Assembly: GCF_000292915.1 (NCBI RefSeq)
Contig: NC_018514.1
Coordinates: forward strand, 496,001 to 560,000
Direction of reading: 5' to 3'
Length of the DNA stretch: 64,000 nt
Origin: Burkholderia cepacia GG4
GTDB lineage: Bacteria > Pseudomonadota > Gammaproteobacteria > Burkholderiales > Burkholderiaceae
Positions 1 through 8,519 of the stretch are shown here, one piece after another. Made by a program: the position numbers and the translations under genes. Within the stretch, counting starts at the first letter, position 1. Every line of letters begins with the position of its first letter. The notes below the pieces were generated by a model. The model did not search any database. It worked only from the letters and a program-made list of their open reading frames with translations, and was not told where the DNA came from.

Positions 1-2
1 GC

Positions 3-299
3 AGGTACAGCCTCGTGCCTAGGAGCCGCGTTGGCGATGGCGCTGAGCTCGTCCACTTGATGAAATCGGACGGTGGTGCCTGGAAGGTGCCGCCAGGTGG
101 TAGTACTGCGACGACCTGGGGTATCGATCCGTCCGTGCTTTCCTCGTGGGCGGAGCCTGGCCAGACCTTGCCGCAGGCATTCCGGAACATCAGCAGTAGG
201 CTAGGCTTCTACATCCAGATAGCCCCCACCAAAGACCTTGACCTGAGCCAGCAAGTCCCCATCGACGGCTCCGCCACGATGGAGCTGATTTACCTGTAG
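3..299 (+). CDS. DUF1120-type fimbrial subunit, C-terminal part (gene begins before the window)
   Basis: Only the last 98 codons or so are present and the reading frame is open to the window edge, so no start codon can be assigned. The visible part closely matches the C-terminal halves of the two subunits at 5898-6521 and 6586-7218. It shares the SSWAEPGQTLPQAF stretch, the APTKDLDLSQ stretch and the ending DGSATMELIYL. In this family the proteins are exported by a signal peptide and act as small pilin-like subunits donated to a chaperone. It lies 144 bp upstream of the chaperone gene on the same strand, so it is probably the first subunit gene of the fimbrial operon. The family call rests on paralogy within the window plus memory of the DUF1120 family. 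Confidence 0.8.
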   Translation, partial: RYSLVPRSRVGDGAELVHLMKSDGGAWKVPPGGSTATTWGIDPSVLSSWAEPGQTLPQAFRNISSRLGFYIQIAPTKDLDLSQQVPIDGSATMELIYL

Positions 300-443
300 T
301 GCCCACTCGTCACGAATATCGCACCTAGCGTCGGCAACCGCGCCGACGCGGCGATCGATCACGCCGCCCCTCGCATTTCCTCGCCCTCCGGGGCGTATCG
401 GGCATTCGCGTCCTTTAAATTCATTTGCATCGGATACCTAATC

Positions 444-1229
444 ATGTTTGGCCGTTTCACGCGTTTCCCGTCATGGTCAGCATCCCATGTCCGGTCTTTT
501 TCGTCGCGCCGGTACGCATTCACGAAGGCCGTTCTGACAGGCGGACTGCCGATCTTCCTGAGCGTGCCGACCATTGCGGCGGCCTCGGGCGTCCTGCCTG
601 AATCGTCCGTGGTGATCCTGAACGAGGCGGACGGCGAAGTCACCATGAACGTGAAGAACACGGAGTCGATTCCGCTGTTGCTGCATACGACCATACAGAA
701 CACGCCGGACGACCAGGAACTGCTGGTCGTGGCGGTGCCGCCGGTGAGCCGGGTAGAAGGCCAGGATACCCAGTTGGTGCGTTTTCTGCTGCAAAGCCCG
801 GCGCCACTGCGGGTGCAGCGGCTCAAGCGCGTGACGTTCGAGGGCATCCCGCCCAAAGGCCCGGACGGCAAGGCGCGCATCAGCATGACGGTCCGCCAGA
901 ACCTGCCACTGATCGTGCATCCCGCCACGCTCGCGAAGCACGCGTCTCCATGGACGCTGCTGCAGTGGTCGGTGGCCGACGGCAAGCTGCGCGTGCGCAA
1001 CGATAGCCCGTATGTGGTGCGTCTGGGGCAAGGTGTGCAACTCCTGCCGGACAAGACCGCTGTGGATCTGGGTAAGACTTATGTGCTTCCCGAAAGCACC
1101 GTGGAGGTCTCGTTGCCGCCGGGGGCGGGGGCACGGGCAACCGGCGTCAAGCTGTCGCCCGCGACGATCTACGGATACGAGGTCGACACCTACGACGCGC
1201 CGCTCGTCAACGCAGCGGCGCAACCGTAA
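444..1229 (+). CDS. Periplasmic fimbrial chaperone (PapD-like)
   Basis: This 261-residue protein has a long basic N-terminus, then a hydrophobic signal segment (about residues 29-45) ending near IAAASG, and then a two-domain immunoglobulin-like chaperone. Visible family traits are a first beta strand SSVVILNEADGEVTMNVKN, a run VEGQDTQLVRFLLQ that resembles the donor G1 region, and FEGIPPK in the middle. Chaperones of this type bind subunits in the periplasm, complete their fold by donor-strand complementation and deliver them to the usher. The stop codon shares one base with the usher start at 1229, so the two are translationally coupled. No good Shine-Dalgarno sequence precedes ATG 444. The true start could be further in, but the signal peptide needs most of this N-terminus. 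Confidence 0.85.
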   Translation: MFGRFTRFPSWSASHVRSFSSRRYAFTKAVLTGGLPIFLSVPTIAAASGVLPESSVVILNEADGEVTMNVKNTESIPLLLHTTIQNTPDDQELLVVAVPPVSRVEGQDTQLVRFLLQSPAPLRVQRLKRVTFEGIPPKGPDGKARISMTVRQNLPLIVHPATLAKHASPWTLLQWSVADGKLRVRNDSPYVVRLGQGVQLLPDKTAVDLGKTYVLPESTVEVSLPPGAGARATGVKLSPATIYGYEVDTYDAPLVNAAAQP

Positions 1230-3793
1230 TGCAGCTTGACCGTGACACGTGCCGAAGACGGCGCCAACGCGAGTCGAGTGCGTACTGCAGTGGGACGGCC
1301 GCGTCGCTGTTGATGCTGCTGGCGGGTGCCTATCCGCCACGGGCACATGCTCAGGCGGTAGCGCCGCCCGACGCAGTGCCTGCATCGCAAACGACGGCCG
1401 AGTCGGTCGCTGCGGATGCGGCCTTCGACACGGGCATCCTGCAGCAGCGCGGGCTGGATCCGCAGATCGCCGACTATTTTCGCTCCGCGCCGCGTTATCG
1501 GCCTGGCCGCAGCAGCGTTGTTGTGTACGTCAACGACATTCGGCGCGGGCGGATCAATACGCGGTTCGACGAAGACGGCGCACTGTGCTTCGACAAAACC
1601 TTCCTTGGGGCGGCCGGCCTGGTCGTGCCCGACGCGAAGTACGCGGTGGACGGCGATGTCGGCCCCGACACCTGCTACGACTTCGTGCGTGCCTTCCCCG
1701 GCACGGACGTGACGCTCAAGCCTGGGCGGGAAGAAGTGCGGCTGGTCGTGCCGACCGCGGCGTTGCGTCAGGCGGTGGCGGACTTCTCCGGCTACAGCCG
1801 GGGTGGCAATGCGGCGCTGCTCAACTACGAGCTGATGGCCATGCGCAGCGAAGCGAGTGGCATGCCGGGCTCGCACTTCCTGTCGCTCAATTCCGAACTC
1901 GGCGTGAACGCAGGCGACTGGATCCTGCGCAGCCGTGCCTACTCGCAAAGTCAGGATCACTCAGGGTTTCAAAGCCGACACCTCTATGCCTACGGCCAGC
2001 GAACCTGGCTGCGGCTGGGCGCCACGGTGCAGGGTGGGCAGATCAATATCGCCAATTCGGTGCTCACCGGCGCGCCACTGACCGGCATCCAGATTTTTCC
2101 CGATGCCGCGTTGAGCAAGCAGGAGCGCAACGTCGTCATGGTCGAGGGCGTGGCGCAATCGCAGGCGCGCGTCGAGGTGCGCCAGGCGGGCGGGTTGATC
2201 TATACCACCGTCGTACCAGTCGGCCCGTTCGCGCTTACCGACCTGCCGCTGCTCAACAACAGCAGCGACCTGGAGGTGACCGTCATCGAATCCGATGGCG
2301 CGCGGCGCAGCTTTGTCGTGCCTGCCGCATCGATCAGTGCGGGGACTCTCGGACAGCGACCGGGCTATGCTTTCGCGATCGGCAAGAGCCGCAATCTCGA
2401 CGGCAACAAGGCCCGTAGTCCGTGGGTGGCGAGCGCGAGCGGTAGCTGGGCGCTGGGGCGGCGAAACAACATTGGCGCCGCCGCGCTGTTCGCTCCCGGA
2501 TACCAGGCCGCCAGCTGGGGCGTGGATATGCGCGTGTCGTCGTCGAGCAGCGTCAAGCTGCAGCAGCGCGCCTCGCTGCAGGCCAGGAAGTCGGGCACGC
2601 AGATCGAGGTCTCGGGCATTTTCGGCGGCCTGCACGAGAACCTGAGCATGAGTTTCAGCAGTGCGTACCAGAGCAGCGGCTACCGCACGCTGGACGACTT
2701 TACCGTGGATGCCGGCCAGCCCGGATTTGCTGCGTCACGCTTTCGGAGTCGGCATACCGCGGCCTTGGCCTGGTCCGATTCCAGGCTGGGCGGTTTGACC
2801 TTCGGCTACGCATTCTCCAACCAGCAGAACGGGGAGCGTACCCAGCGGCTGAACTTTTCCTGGGGAAAGAGCTTCGCCTTCGGCACCGTGTCGCTGAACG
2901 TGGAGCGCGACCTCAGCCCGCGCCGGGAGACCCGGTATTACGGCAGCAGAGCCTACGACAGGCCAGACAACACCTATTACGTGTCGCTGAGCATCCCGTT
3001 CGGCAAGCGCAGCGTCCGCACCTATGCCAGCAACACGAGCGGCTATACGCGCTTCGGGGCCAACTACAACGAGCGGATCGGCGATCGCCTGAATTACGCG
3101 CTGAACGCGGAGCGCAACACGCGCGACCGGAGCAATGCCGTGTCGGGGCAAGCGGCCGCGACGTCGCGCATCGCGCAGGTCAACCTGGGGTTTTCCGATA
3201 CCGGCAAGCGCGCCCGCTCGTACTATGGCGGCGCTTCGGGCGGGGTGGTGGTGCATGCCAGCGGGGTGACGCTTTCGCCCTATCCGGTACAGGACACGTT
3301 CGGCATTGTGTCGGCGTCGGGCGTCTCGAACGTGAAGATCAACACCCCTCAGGGGCCGGTATGGACCGACCTTTGGGGACGTGCCGTGGTGCCCCGGCTT
3401 TCCCCATACAGCAGCAATCGTGTGGAGGTGATGACCACCACTCTGCCGCGCAACGTCGACATCGGCAACGGATTCCACCAGGTCGATCCCGGGCGCGGGT
3501 CGGTGAACCGGATCGACTTCGAGCTCACCCGTGTGCGCCGGGCGCTGCTCAACGCACGCGACTCCGAGGGCAATCTGCTCCCCTCCGGCGCCTATGTGCT
3601 CGACGGCCGCCAGCACTATGTCGGCACGGTGCTCGAGCAGGGGCAGGTATTCCTCAACAATGGCGCCGGGACCGATGCGTTGACGGTGGCATTGCCGGAC
3701 GGCAGGCAGTGCCTGTTGAAGTATGTGCTGCCCGAGCGGCCAAGTCCCGGCACCCTGTTCGAAAGCGCCGATGCCCGTTGCACATTCCAATGA
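1229..3793 (+). CDS. Outer-membrane fimbrial usher (FimD/PapC family)
   Basis: This 854-residue protein has the usual usher length and plan. A signal segment at about 22-42 ends in AHAQ. An N-terminal chaperone-binding domain (about 75-190) includes SSVVVYVNDIRRG, with a cysteine pair (Cys in GALCFDKT and DTCYDF). A long beta-barrel interrupted by a plug follows (SQARVEVRQAGGLIYTTVVPVGPF), and C-terminal Ig-like domains end with DGRQCLLKY and CTFQ. The last two cysteines probably form the C-terminal disulfide. Ushers form the outer-membrane secretion channel for subunits. ATG 1229 overlaps the chaperone stop by one base and its own stop overlaps the next start (ATGA at 3790), so this is the middle gene of a tightly coupled operon. 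Confidence 0.93.
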   Translation: MQLDRDTCRRRRQRESSAYCSGTAASLLMLLAGAYPPRAHAQAVAPPDAVPASQTTAESVAADAAFDTGILQQRGLDPQIADYFRSAPRYRPGRSSVVVYVNDIRRGRINTRFDEDGALCFDKTFLGAAGLVVPDAKYAVDGDVGPDTCYDFVRAFPGTDVTLKPGREEVRLVVPTAALRQAVADFSGYSRGGNAALLNYELMAMRSEASGMPGSHFLSLNSELGVNAGDWILRSRAYSQSQDHSGFQSRHLYAYGQRTWLRLGATVQGGQINIANSVLTGAPLTGIQIFPDAALSKQERNVVMVEGVAQSQARVEVRQAGGLIYTTVVPVGPFALTDLPLLNNSSDLEVTVIESDGARRSFVVPAASISAGTLGQRPGYAFAIGKSRNLDGNKARSPWVASASGSWALGRRNNIGAAALFAPGYQAASWGVDMRVSSSSSVKLQQRASLQARKSGTQIEVSGIFGGLHENLSMSFSSAYQSSGYRTLDDFTVDAGQPGFAASRFRSRHTAALAWSDSRLGGLTFGYAFSNQQNGERTQRLNFSWGKSFAFGTVSLNVERDLSPRRETRYYGSRAYDRPDNTYYVSLSIPFGKRSVRTYASNTSGYTRFGANYNERIGDRLNYALNAERNTRDRSNAVSGQAAATSRIAQVNLGFSDTGKRARSYYGGASGGVVVHASGVTLSPYPVQDTFGIVSASGVSNVKINTPQGPVWTDLWGRAVVPRLSPYSSNRVEVMTTTLPRNVDIGNGFHQVDPGRGSVNRIDFELTRVRRALLNARDSEGNLLPSGAYVLDGRQHYVGTVLEQGQVFLNNGAGTDALTVALPDGRQCLLKYVLPERPSPGTLFESADARCTFQ

Positions 3794-4392
3794 GACCCCT
3801 GGCCTTGAGAGACGATATGTCGCGACAATCGAAGTTTGTCTGCCGGTGCGCGCGGACAATGTGCATGGGCTTGATCATGAGCAGCGCTGCGATGGCGGCG
3901 GACAATTGCCAGGTGCATACGGCGCCTGCGCAGCTGGACTACGGTGTTCAGTACCGACGGACCATCCTGGCGCAGCCCGCATCGGCCCAGGGGCACTCGT
4001 TGGGAAAACGCCGGGTTTCTGTGAGCGTCGTCTGCAAGGACCCGGTGCGCATGGCGATTTTCCTCCGTGGCGAAGCTCAAAATGAGAGCGCGTTCCGGTT
4101 TGGCCTACAGGGCGTTCTTTCCGTGACGGTCGGCGACGCGAATCTGGATGGCAAGACCGTTGCGTTGGGGAGTGTGGAACATGCCGGCCAACATCCTTCG
4201 GAGCAGGCTGGCAAAGTCAGCTTGCATCCGAACAAGGGCGCCGTCGTGCTGGAGCAAGGCGTGCCGGTGACGGGCAGCCGGCTGGCCTTGCAACTGGAAC
4301 TGGATCCCGTGATTCCCGGTGCCTCGATCGAGGGCGTCAACAGCGAATCCGATTGGTCCAGCAGCCACTTCCTGGAGCTGATCCCGTTCTGA
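3790..4392 (+). CDS. Secreted fimbrial minor subunit or tip protein (DUF1120-like)
   Basis: The gene codes for 200 residues if started at the ATG that overlaps the usher stop. A second ATG at 3817 lies behind a GAGAG sequence and is an equally plausible start. The signal segment ends in SSAAMAAD. The mature part begins DNCQVHTAPAQLDYGVQY, has a second cysteine in VSVVCKDPVRMAIF, and ends in the hydrophobic strand HFLELIPF, as expected of a subunit presented to a PapD-type chaperone. It is only distantly like the DUF1120 subunits elsewhere in the locus. Its place after the usher suggests a minor, initiating or tip subunit. No large two-domain adhesin is present in the operon, so this protein may carry the binding function (inference). 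Confidence 0.7.
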   Translation: MRPLALRDDMSRQSKFVCRCARTMCMGLIMSSAAMAADNCQVHTAPAQLDYGVQYRRTILAQPASAQGHSLGKRRVSVSVVCKDPVRMAIFLRGEAQNESAFRFGLQGVLSVTVGDANLDGKTVALGSVEHAGQHPSEQAGKVSLHPNKGAVVLEQGVPVTGSRLALQLELDPVIPGASIEGVNSESDWSSSHFLELIPF

Positions 4393-4587
4393 AGCCGATC
4401 GGGCCTCGGGGATGCGTACGTCGAGTGACGCATTGAGTTTCGGCGCGATGCGCATCGCAGCTTTCACGGCCGGCTCTGCATTCGGCGACACCGCGCCGCA
4501 CGCACGGATCACGAACTGCACGACTTGCCTGCTCTTGTCGTCGATCACCTTCACGCGTGGCAGGTCAACCGGTCGGTACGCAAGCGG

Positions 4588-5259
4588 CTAGGATATCGCT
4601 ATGCCATTGCGCTGTGCGACCTTCAGAAGCTCGACCATGTTCGGAGCATTGAGTTTGCTCATGAGGCGTACCTTATAGGCACTCACCGTCTTGTGGCTGA
4701 GCATCAGCGTACGCCCGATTTCCTGGTTGTTCATTCCATTGACTAACAGACGAAGGATCGTCATTTCCCGGTCGGTGATCCCATCGAGCTCTACGGCAGG
4801 GCCTTTGCCTTTGTGCGTCGCGACCTCCTGCAAGTTTTCGCGAAGCATGTCGGTGACCACTCGAGGAAAGTACGAATAGCCGGCAAGCACCGCTTTTACG
4901 GCTTCGGATACTTCATTCAGCCCCCCGTTCTTGGAGACAAAGCCGGACGCGCCGGCTCGCAGGCAACGCATCGCATGGCTGCGCGTGTCGCCGGAGGTGA
5001 GTACCAGAATACGGGAGGCGACCTTGGCAACGCGCAGGCGCTCCATGACCGAGAAGCCGTCCAGATCGGGAATGCCTAGATCCAGGACCACCAGATCGGG
5101 CTCAAGTGTGCGAACGGCCTGAACTCCGTCCACCCCCGAGTGGCACTCTGCGATGACTTCATAACCGTCGCGCTCCAAAACCATTCGCACGGCCATTCGA
5201 ACTAGCGGATGGTCGTCCACGACCACAATACGAGGATTCACGGACTCCTCTACTCTCAA
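4588..5259 (-). CDS. Orphan NarL/BvgA-type response regulator
   Basis: This 223-residue protein has a receiver domain (about 9-125) with acidic pocket VVVDDHP, phosphoacceptor Asp60 in VVLDLGIPDLDG and the conserved Lys in FVSKNGG. A LuxR-type helix-turn-helix follows at about 155-220 (ITDREMTILRLLVNGMNNQEIG, then LSHKTVSAYKVRLMSKL). The overall sequence resembles BvgA, FimZ and EvgA regulators, which control fimbriae and virulence factors. No histidine kinase gene is adjacent, so its partner must lie elsewhere. It is transcribed away from the subunit genes at 5898 and shares a 638-bp intergenic region with them, which supports control of the fimbrial locus (inference). Confidence 0.9.
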   Translation of the reverse strand: MRVEESVNPRIVVVDDHPLVRMAVRMVLERDGYEVIAECHSGVDGVQAVRTLEPDLVVLDLGIPDLDGFSVMERLRVAKVASRILVLTSGDTRSHAMRCLRAGASGFVSKNGGLNEVSEAVKAVLAGYSYFPRVVTDMLRENLQEVATHKGKGPAVELDGITDREMTILRLLVNGMNNQEIGRTLMLSHKTVSAYKVRLMSKLNAPNMVELLKVAQRNGIAIS

Positions 5260-5897
5260 TTGATTTCATTTGGCCGAACTTGCCAATCAGGACCTGGCAG
5301 CCCCTTCGGTTGACGGGTGATGCCGTTGCGGAAATGGCATTGGCACCGGTTTCCCCAAAAGCTCTATCCGAGTGCCGAGCGGTCGTTCGACAATTTTGAC
5401 AAACACATTACAGTGTGATGCCCCGCAGCGGCAAGATTCCCATTGCCGTCCGGCTATGTTCTCGCCGGCGGACAACGCGGCGGTTTTCTCCTGCGCTTTC
5501 TTCTCCGATTAACGGGCCGCTCATTGGGCCAATGCGTTCGAAGCGTGAAATGTTTCAAATCGTGACTGTTGGGCGAGGGCAGATATCTGGATCAAATGAG
5601 GATTGACGGCGAAATGGGCAGAGTGGTGTGCCAGATTTTTCTCGCCGGAAATATAGAAACTTCTCGCTGAAAATCCGACTCTTCCGAATGGTTTCAACAG
5701 GCACAGGGTCGGCAGACTTGCTGTCTTGGTGACGCAAGGGCGCTTCTGGTATCAGCACGCTTGGCGCAAGCCATCTATTTTTCGGATCTTCGGATCTTCG
5801 GATCTTCGGATCTTCGGATCTTCGGATCGCCGGCGCAGCGCGCGCCGTCACGATTCGAAGGGCATTCCGATTCGAACGAGAGGGGAGGGGTATTCAG
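5260..5897. other. 638-bp intergenic region between response regulator and fimbrial subunits
   Basis: No credible gene is seen here. The region is AT-richer than the rest of the window and must hold the divergent promoters of the response regulator (minus) and the two-subunit unit (plus). A weak sigma-70-like pair for the plus strand is TTGGTG at 5726-5731 and TATCAG at 5750-5755 with an 18-bp spacer. This is a poor match and unproven. The 8-bp tandem repeat at 5783-5828 lies between that pair and the subunit start codon. Short open frames on the minus strand through the repeat are artefacts of the repeat. Confidence 0.5.
5783..5828. repeat. 8-bp tandem repeat (CGGATCTT, five full copies plus a partial one)
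   Basis: Perfect copies of CGGATCTT start at 5783, 5791, 5799, 5807 and 5815, and a sixth partial copy (CGGATC) ends at 5828. The tract ends 69 bp before ATG 5898 of a fimbrial subunit. Repeat tracts of this kind change length by slipped-strand mispairing. In a promoter or 5' leader, a changed copy number alters spacing and so expression. That is the classic cause of phase variation in fimbrial genes of other bacteria. Confidence 0.95.
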
Positions 5898-6521
5898 ATG
5901 GATTTGAAACAGTGGTGTGTTCTTTTCGTGCTGGCCTGCACGTTGTCGGGCCCGGGCATCGCGTCGGCTGCCGACCTGAGCGTGAGTGGCCGCATCCAGC
6001 CAGGCGCCTGCAGCCTGACGCTGGGCAATGGCGGCACCGTCGATATGGGTACGATTTCGCGCAAGGGTCTGAAGGGGGCAGAGGCGACCGTCTTCAACCA
6101 GCATGCGATCTCACTGGCCATCCAGTGCCAGACGCCCACCAAGGTTGCCTTCCGGGCACTCGACAATCGCCCAGGAACGTCGTTCCAAGGAGCTGGGTTC
6201 GGCTTGGGTGCATCTGGCGGCAAAAGCGTCGGCCACTACTACCTCATGCCACTCAACCGCATTGGCGATGGCGTCAAGCTCGTCCAATTGGTGGATCGGG
6301 GCCTCGGCTGGGAGGTGACCGGTGGTACAACGTCGACCGGAGGCATTGCTCCTTCCTGGCTTTCCTCGTGGGCCGAGCTTGGCCACACCTTGCCGCGGGC
6401 GTTCCAGAGCATCAGTAGTACGCTGGGTGTCTCGATACGGATAGCCCCCACCGAAGATCTCGACCTGAGCCAGGAAATCGCCATCGACGGTTCCGCCACG
6501 ATGGAGCTGGTCTACCTGTGA
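5898..6521 (+). CDS. DUF1120-family fimbrial subunit
   Basis: This 207-residue protein starts at ATG 5898 behind a purine-rich GAGAGGGGAGGGG ribosome-binding region. The signal peptide spans about residues 1-24 and ends GIASAA. The mature protein begins ADLSVSGRIQPGACSLTLGN and ends in the hydrophobic strand SATMELVYL. One cysteine sits in PGACSL and another in IQCQTPT, likely the subunit disulfide. The neighbouring paralogue at 6586 shares the same start, middle (SSWAELGHTLPRAF) and end. It is probably a structural subunit handled by the chaperone and usher encoded at 444-3793. The 8-bp repeat tract lies immediately upstream. Confidence 0.85.
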   Translation: MDLKQWCVLFVLACTLSGPGIASAADLSVSGRIQPGACSLTLGNGGTVDMGTISRKGLKGAEATVFNQHAISLAIQCQTPTKVAFRALDNRPGTSFQGAGFGLGASGGKSVGHYYLMPLNRIGDGVKLVQLVDRGLGWEVTGGTTSTGGIAPSWLSSWAELGHTLPRAFQSISSTLGVSIRIAPTEDLDLSQEIAIDGSATMELVYL

Positions 6522-6585
6522 AGCGGCAAGGCCAGCGCGCCGGCCCCCTTCTCGCACACACACCTCCAACACGAGAGATCTCATC

Positions 6586-7218
6586 ATGCACCTCAAACAC
6601 CTGCCGGTTCCCTCGCTGCTCGCCAGCGCCTTGCTGCTGAGCACCGGCCACGCGCTTGCCGGCACCGACCTGAGCGTCAGCGGTCGCATCCAGTCCGGCG
6701 CGTGCAGCTTGACGCTGGGCAATGGCGGCACCATCGATCTGGGCACGATTTCGCGCAAGGATCTGAATGAAGCAGAGGAAACCATCTTCAGCTTCAAATA
6801 CGATCTTCCACTGAATATCCAGTGCCAGGCTCCAACCAAGGTTGCCATCAAGGTGGTCAACAATCGCGAAGACGTGGACTATTATGGGAACCGCATGTAT
6901 GGCTTGGGTCCCTCCGGCAGCAAGAACAGGTACTGGTTCTATCCGTTCGAGCGTTTTGGTGATGGCAAACCGCTTTCCCAGTTGGTCAGCTTCGACGATC
7001 GGTATTGGGGCGCCCCCACCAGTAGTGACACTGCCGAAATGATCCCCCCGTCCTGGCTTTCCTCGTGGGCCGAGCCAGGTCAGACCTTGCCCCAGGCGTT
7101 CCAGAACATCAGCAGCAGGCTGCTGTTCAATATCGCCATAGCCCCCGCCAAAGACCTCGACCTGAGCCAGGAAATCGTCATCGACGGCTCCGCCACGATG
7201 GAGTTGGTCTACCTGTGA
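6586..7218 (+). CDS. DUF1120-family fimbrial subunit (tandem paralogue)
   Basis: This 210-residue protein has a signal peptide ending HALAG and a mature start TDLSVSGRIQSGACSLTLGN that is nearly identical to the preceding gene. The centre (YDLPLNIQCQAPTKVAIKVVNNRED to SSWAEPGQTLPQAFQNISS) is diverged, while the C-terminus ELVYL is conserved. It starts 64 bp after the previous stop and should be cotranscribed with it. With the partial gene at the window start, the locus has at least three close paralogues. They may have arisen by duplication and could supply antigenic variants or different positions in the fibre (inference). Confidence 0.85.
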   Translation: MHLKHLPVPSLLASALLLSTGHALAGTDLSVSGRIQSGACSLTLGNGGTIDLGTISRKDLNEAEETIFSFKYDLPLNIQCQAPTKVAIKVVNNREDVDYYGNRMYGLGPSGSKNRYWFYPFERFGDGKPLSQLVSFDDRYWGAPTSSDTAEMIPPSWLSSWAEPGQTLPQAFQNISSRLLFNIAIAPAKDLDLSQEIVIDGSATMELVYL

Positions 7219-7408
7219 CGTCACGCACCAGGACCCCCGTGGCGTCCTCCGGCCCTAGTGTAGTCCGTGGGCACGCCTTGTCGCGCTTCCCACTGGCGCT
7301 CTGCCTCACGGCACGCGGCACCGCCTTCGTGCCGGCGGCCGGGAGCGCGTCGGGCGCGACAGGGCGAGCGCTGGCTGAGTTGAAGTCCGTGGTTGGGAAC
7401 TTGCAGCA

Positions 7409-7753
7409 TCATTGGGCGTTTGCCGGGATCAGCTCCAAATACGGATTGTCGATAGAATGTTCGCCGAACAGGTTGGCATCCGTCCAAGGCGTCGCCATCG
7501 GCTTGACGCCGATGGCCGGGCTGTACGGAATCCGGAGGGCGACGAACAGAAACGCCGATGGTCTGGCGATGTCTGCCAGGTTGCACAGATTCCAGGTTGC
7601 CTCTTCGGTGTGGGTGCTGCTGATCTCCCAGGCGCGGCTGTACAAGCCCGTCTCGAAGCTCAGGCGGTGAATTTCCTTGCGCGCGGTTTCCTCCGAATAG
7701 AGGTCGCCGACATGCGCGGGCCGGCCATCGTCATCCTCGGCGGTGAGCCTTGA
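7409..7753 (-). pseudogene. Unassigned gene remnant
   Basis: On the minus strand an open frame reads through about 110 codons, for example DLYSEETARKEIHRLSFETG, then NLADIARPSAFLFVALRIPY, then FGEHSIDNPYLELIP. Composition and internal character look like real protein. The 5' end lacks a start in this frame: a plausible ATG with MQVGFK lies one frame away at about 7772, as if a frameshift had occurred. I do not recognise the family. It sits between the fimbrial locus and an integrase remnant, so it is probably cargo left from a mobile island. It could also be a short intact gene starting at TTG or GTG near 7645. Confidence 0.4.
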
Positions 7754-7799
7754 AACCGACCTGCATGGTGGAAATCCTTTAACGGGCGTCAGAAAGCGT

Positions 7800-8039
7800 T
7801 AATTTCTTGGCAGTTTTCTCCTAAAACGGTAACGGCCTGCTTGAGCTCCAAAACGCGAATCTCCGATCAAAATCATTAACGGAGCGCAGTCTGCATGCAA
7901 AAGCACTAATTCCTTCTTCCTTCCCTCAATGAATCCGGGGCTGCATGTCGGCGGTCGCCGAGCGCGCAGGGATGTCTCCCATATCCCTGCGCTCGTGGGA
8001 GGCGGGTGCGCCAGGCGGGCGTTCATGACGGGTGTTCAC
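7800..8039. other. Remnant-rich stretch without an identifiable gene
   Basis: Short open frames exist on both strands but none has recognisable domain content. A plus-strand stretch from 7944 reads MSAVAERAGMSPISLRSWE before stopping. This resembles the helix-turn-helix start of some transposases but is too short to assign. Confidence 0.3.
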
Positions 8040-8414
8040 TTATCTGACCTGAGGACCGATTTCCTTGGTTTCTGCCGCCCAGTCGCGGGTCTTCAATGCA
8101 TGGTCAGATCCTCGGTCGCATCGCGCATCATCACGGCTTACTCCCAGCCGCAGTGCGGACTGTCTAATCTGCGTCGCATCCACCAGGATCTTCGGATAGC
8201 CGATCTCGTTGAGCGCAATCGAGGGCGCGGGCGAGTCAGCTTCGTATCCCATACGCTCGAGCGCCGCGTTGAGGGTGTTCTCGCCGATGCGGCTTTTGAG
8301 GCACCCATCGCCGGCGATGAGATGGACCTTCGCAGGCTTGAAACTCGCCAACAGATGCCGAACGATTGGCGGAAGTTCCTGGAAAGTCAAAGTGGAGCCG
8401 GCGCAAAAAATCAA
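8040..8414 (-). pseudogene. Decayed P4-type integrase (tyrosine recombinase) fragment
   Basis: The frame reads RIGENTLNAALERMGYEADS and then ALNEIGYPKILVDA, followed by ALKTRDWAAETKEIG. These match, in order, the C-terminal catalytic part of P4-like integrases (typical blocks SENTLNAALRRMGY, STALNEIGYPKILVDA, and MMQDWADRL). The catalytic HGFR block between the first two is missing, as are the later His and Tyr blocks. The whole N-terminal arm-binding part is also absent. The gene is therefore dead. Such integrases mobilise genomic islands into tRNA genes, but no tRNA gene is visible nearby. This supports an old island boundary next to the fimbrial locus. Confidence 0.75.
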
Positions 8415-8481
8415 ACTCGTATTAGGTCCCTGAGGGCTGCTCTATACGCCGTCCGATATCCCGGCCGCGCGCCGCTTCCTA

Positions 8482-8519
8482 GAATGACGTTTGGGATAAA
8501 TATATCTTGAACGTCATTC
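8482..8519. promoter_or_regulatory. 10-bp inverted repeat with AT-rich spacer upstream of response regulator
   Basis: GAATGACGTT at 8482-8491 is repeated exactly in inverse as AACGTCATTC at 8510-8519, with an 18-bp AT-rich spacer (GGATAAATATATC lies within it). It ends 64 bp before ATG 8584. The AT-rich centre could contain a -10 element flanked by two half-sites, which would fit an autoregulatory or repressor operator. A simple hairpin is the alternative. Confidence 0.6.

Noticed and set aside
5396..5401. Consensus -35 box TTGACA in the fimbrial intergenic region
   Set aside because: No acceptable -10 box lies 16-18 bp downstream, so a promoter could not be supported.
5555..5851. Minus-strand ORF containing a repeated SEDPKIRR peptide
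   Set aside because: The peptide is only the translation of the CGGATCTT repeat. There is no start context, and the rest has no protein-like character.
7221..7586. Minus-strand 121-codon ORF overlapping the unassigned remnant
   Set aside because: Arg/Gly/Pro-rich shadow. The frame at 7409-7753 has far better protein character.
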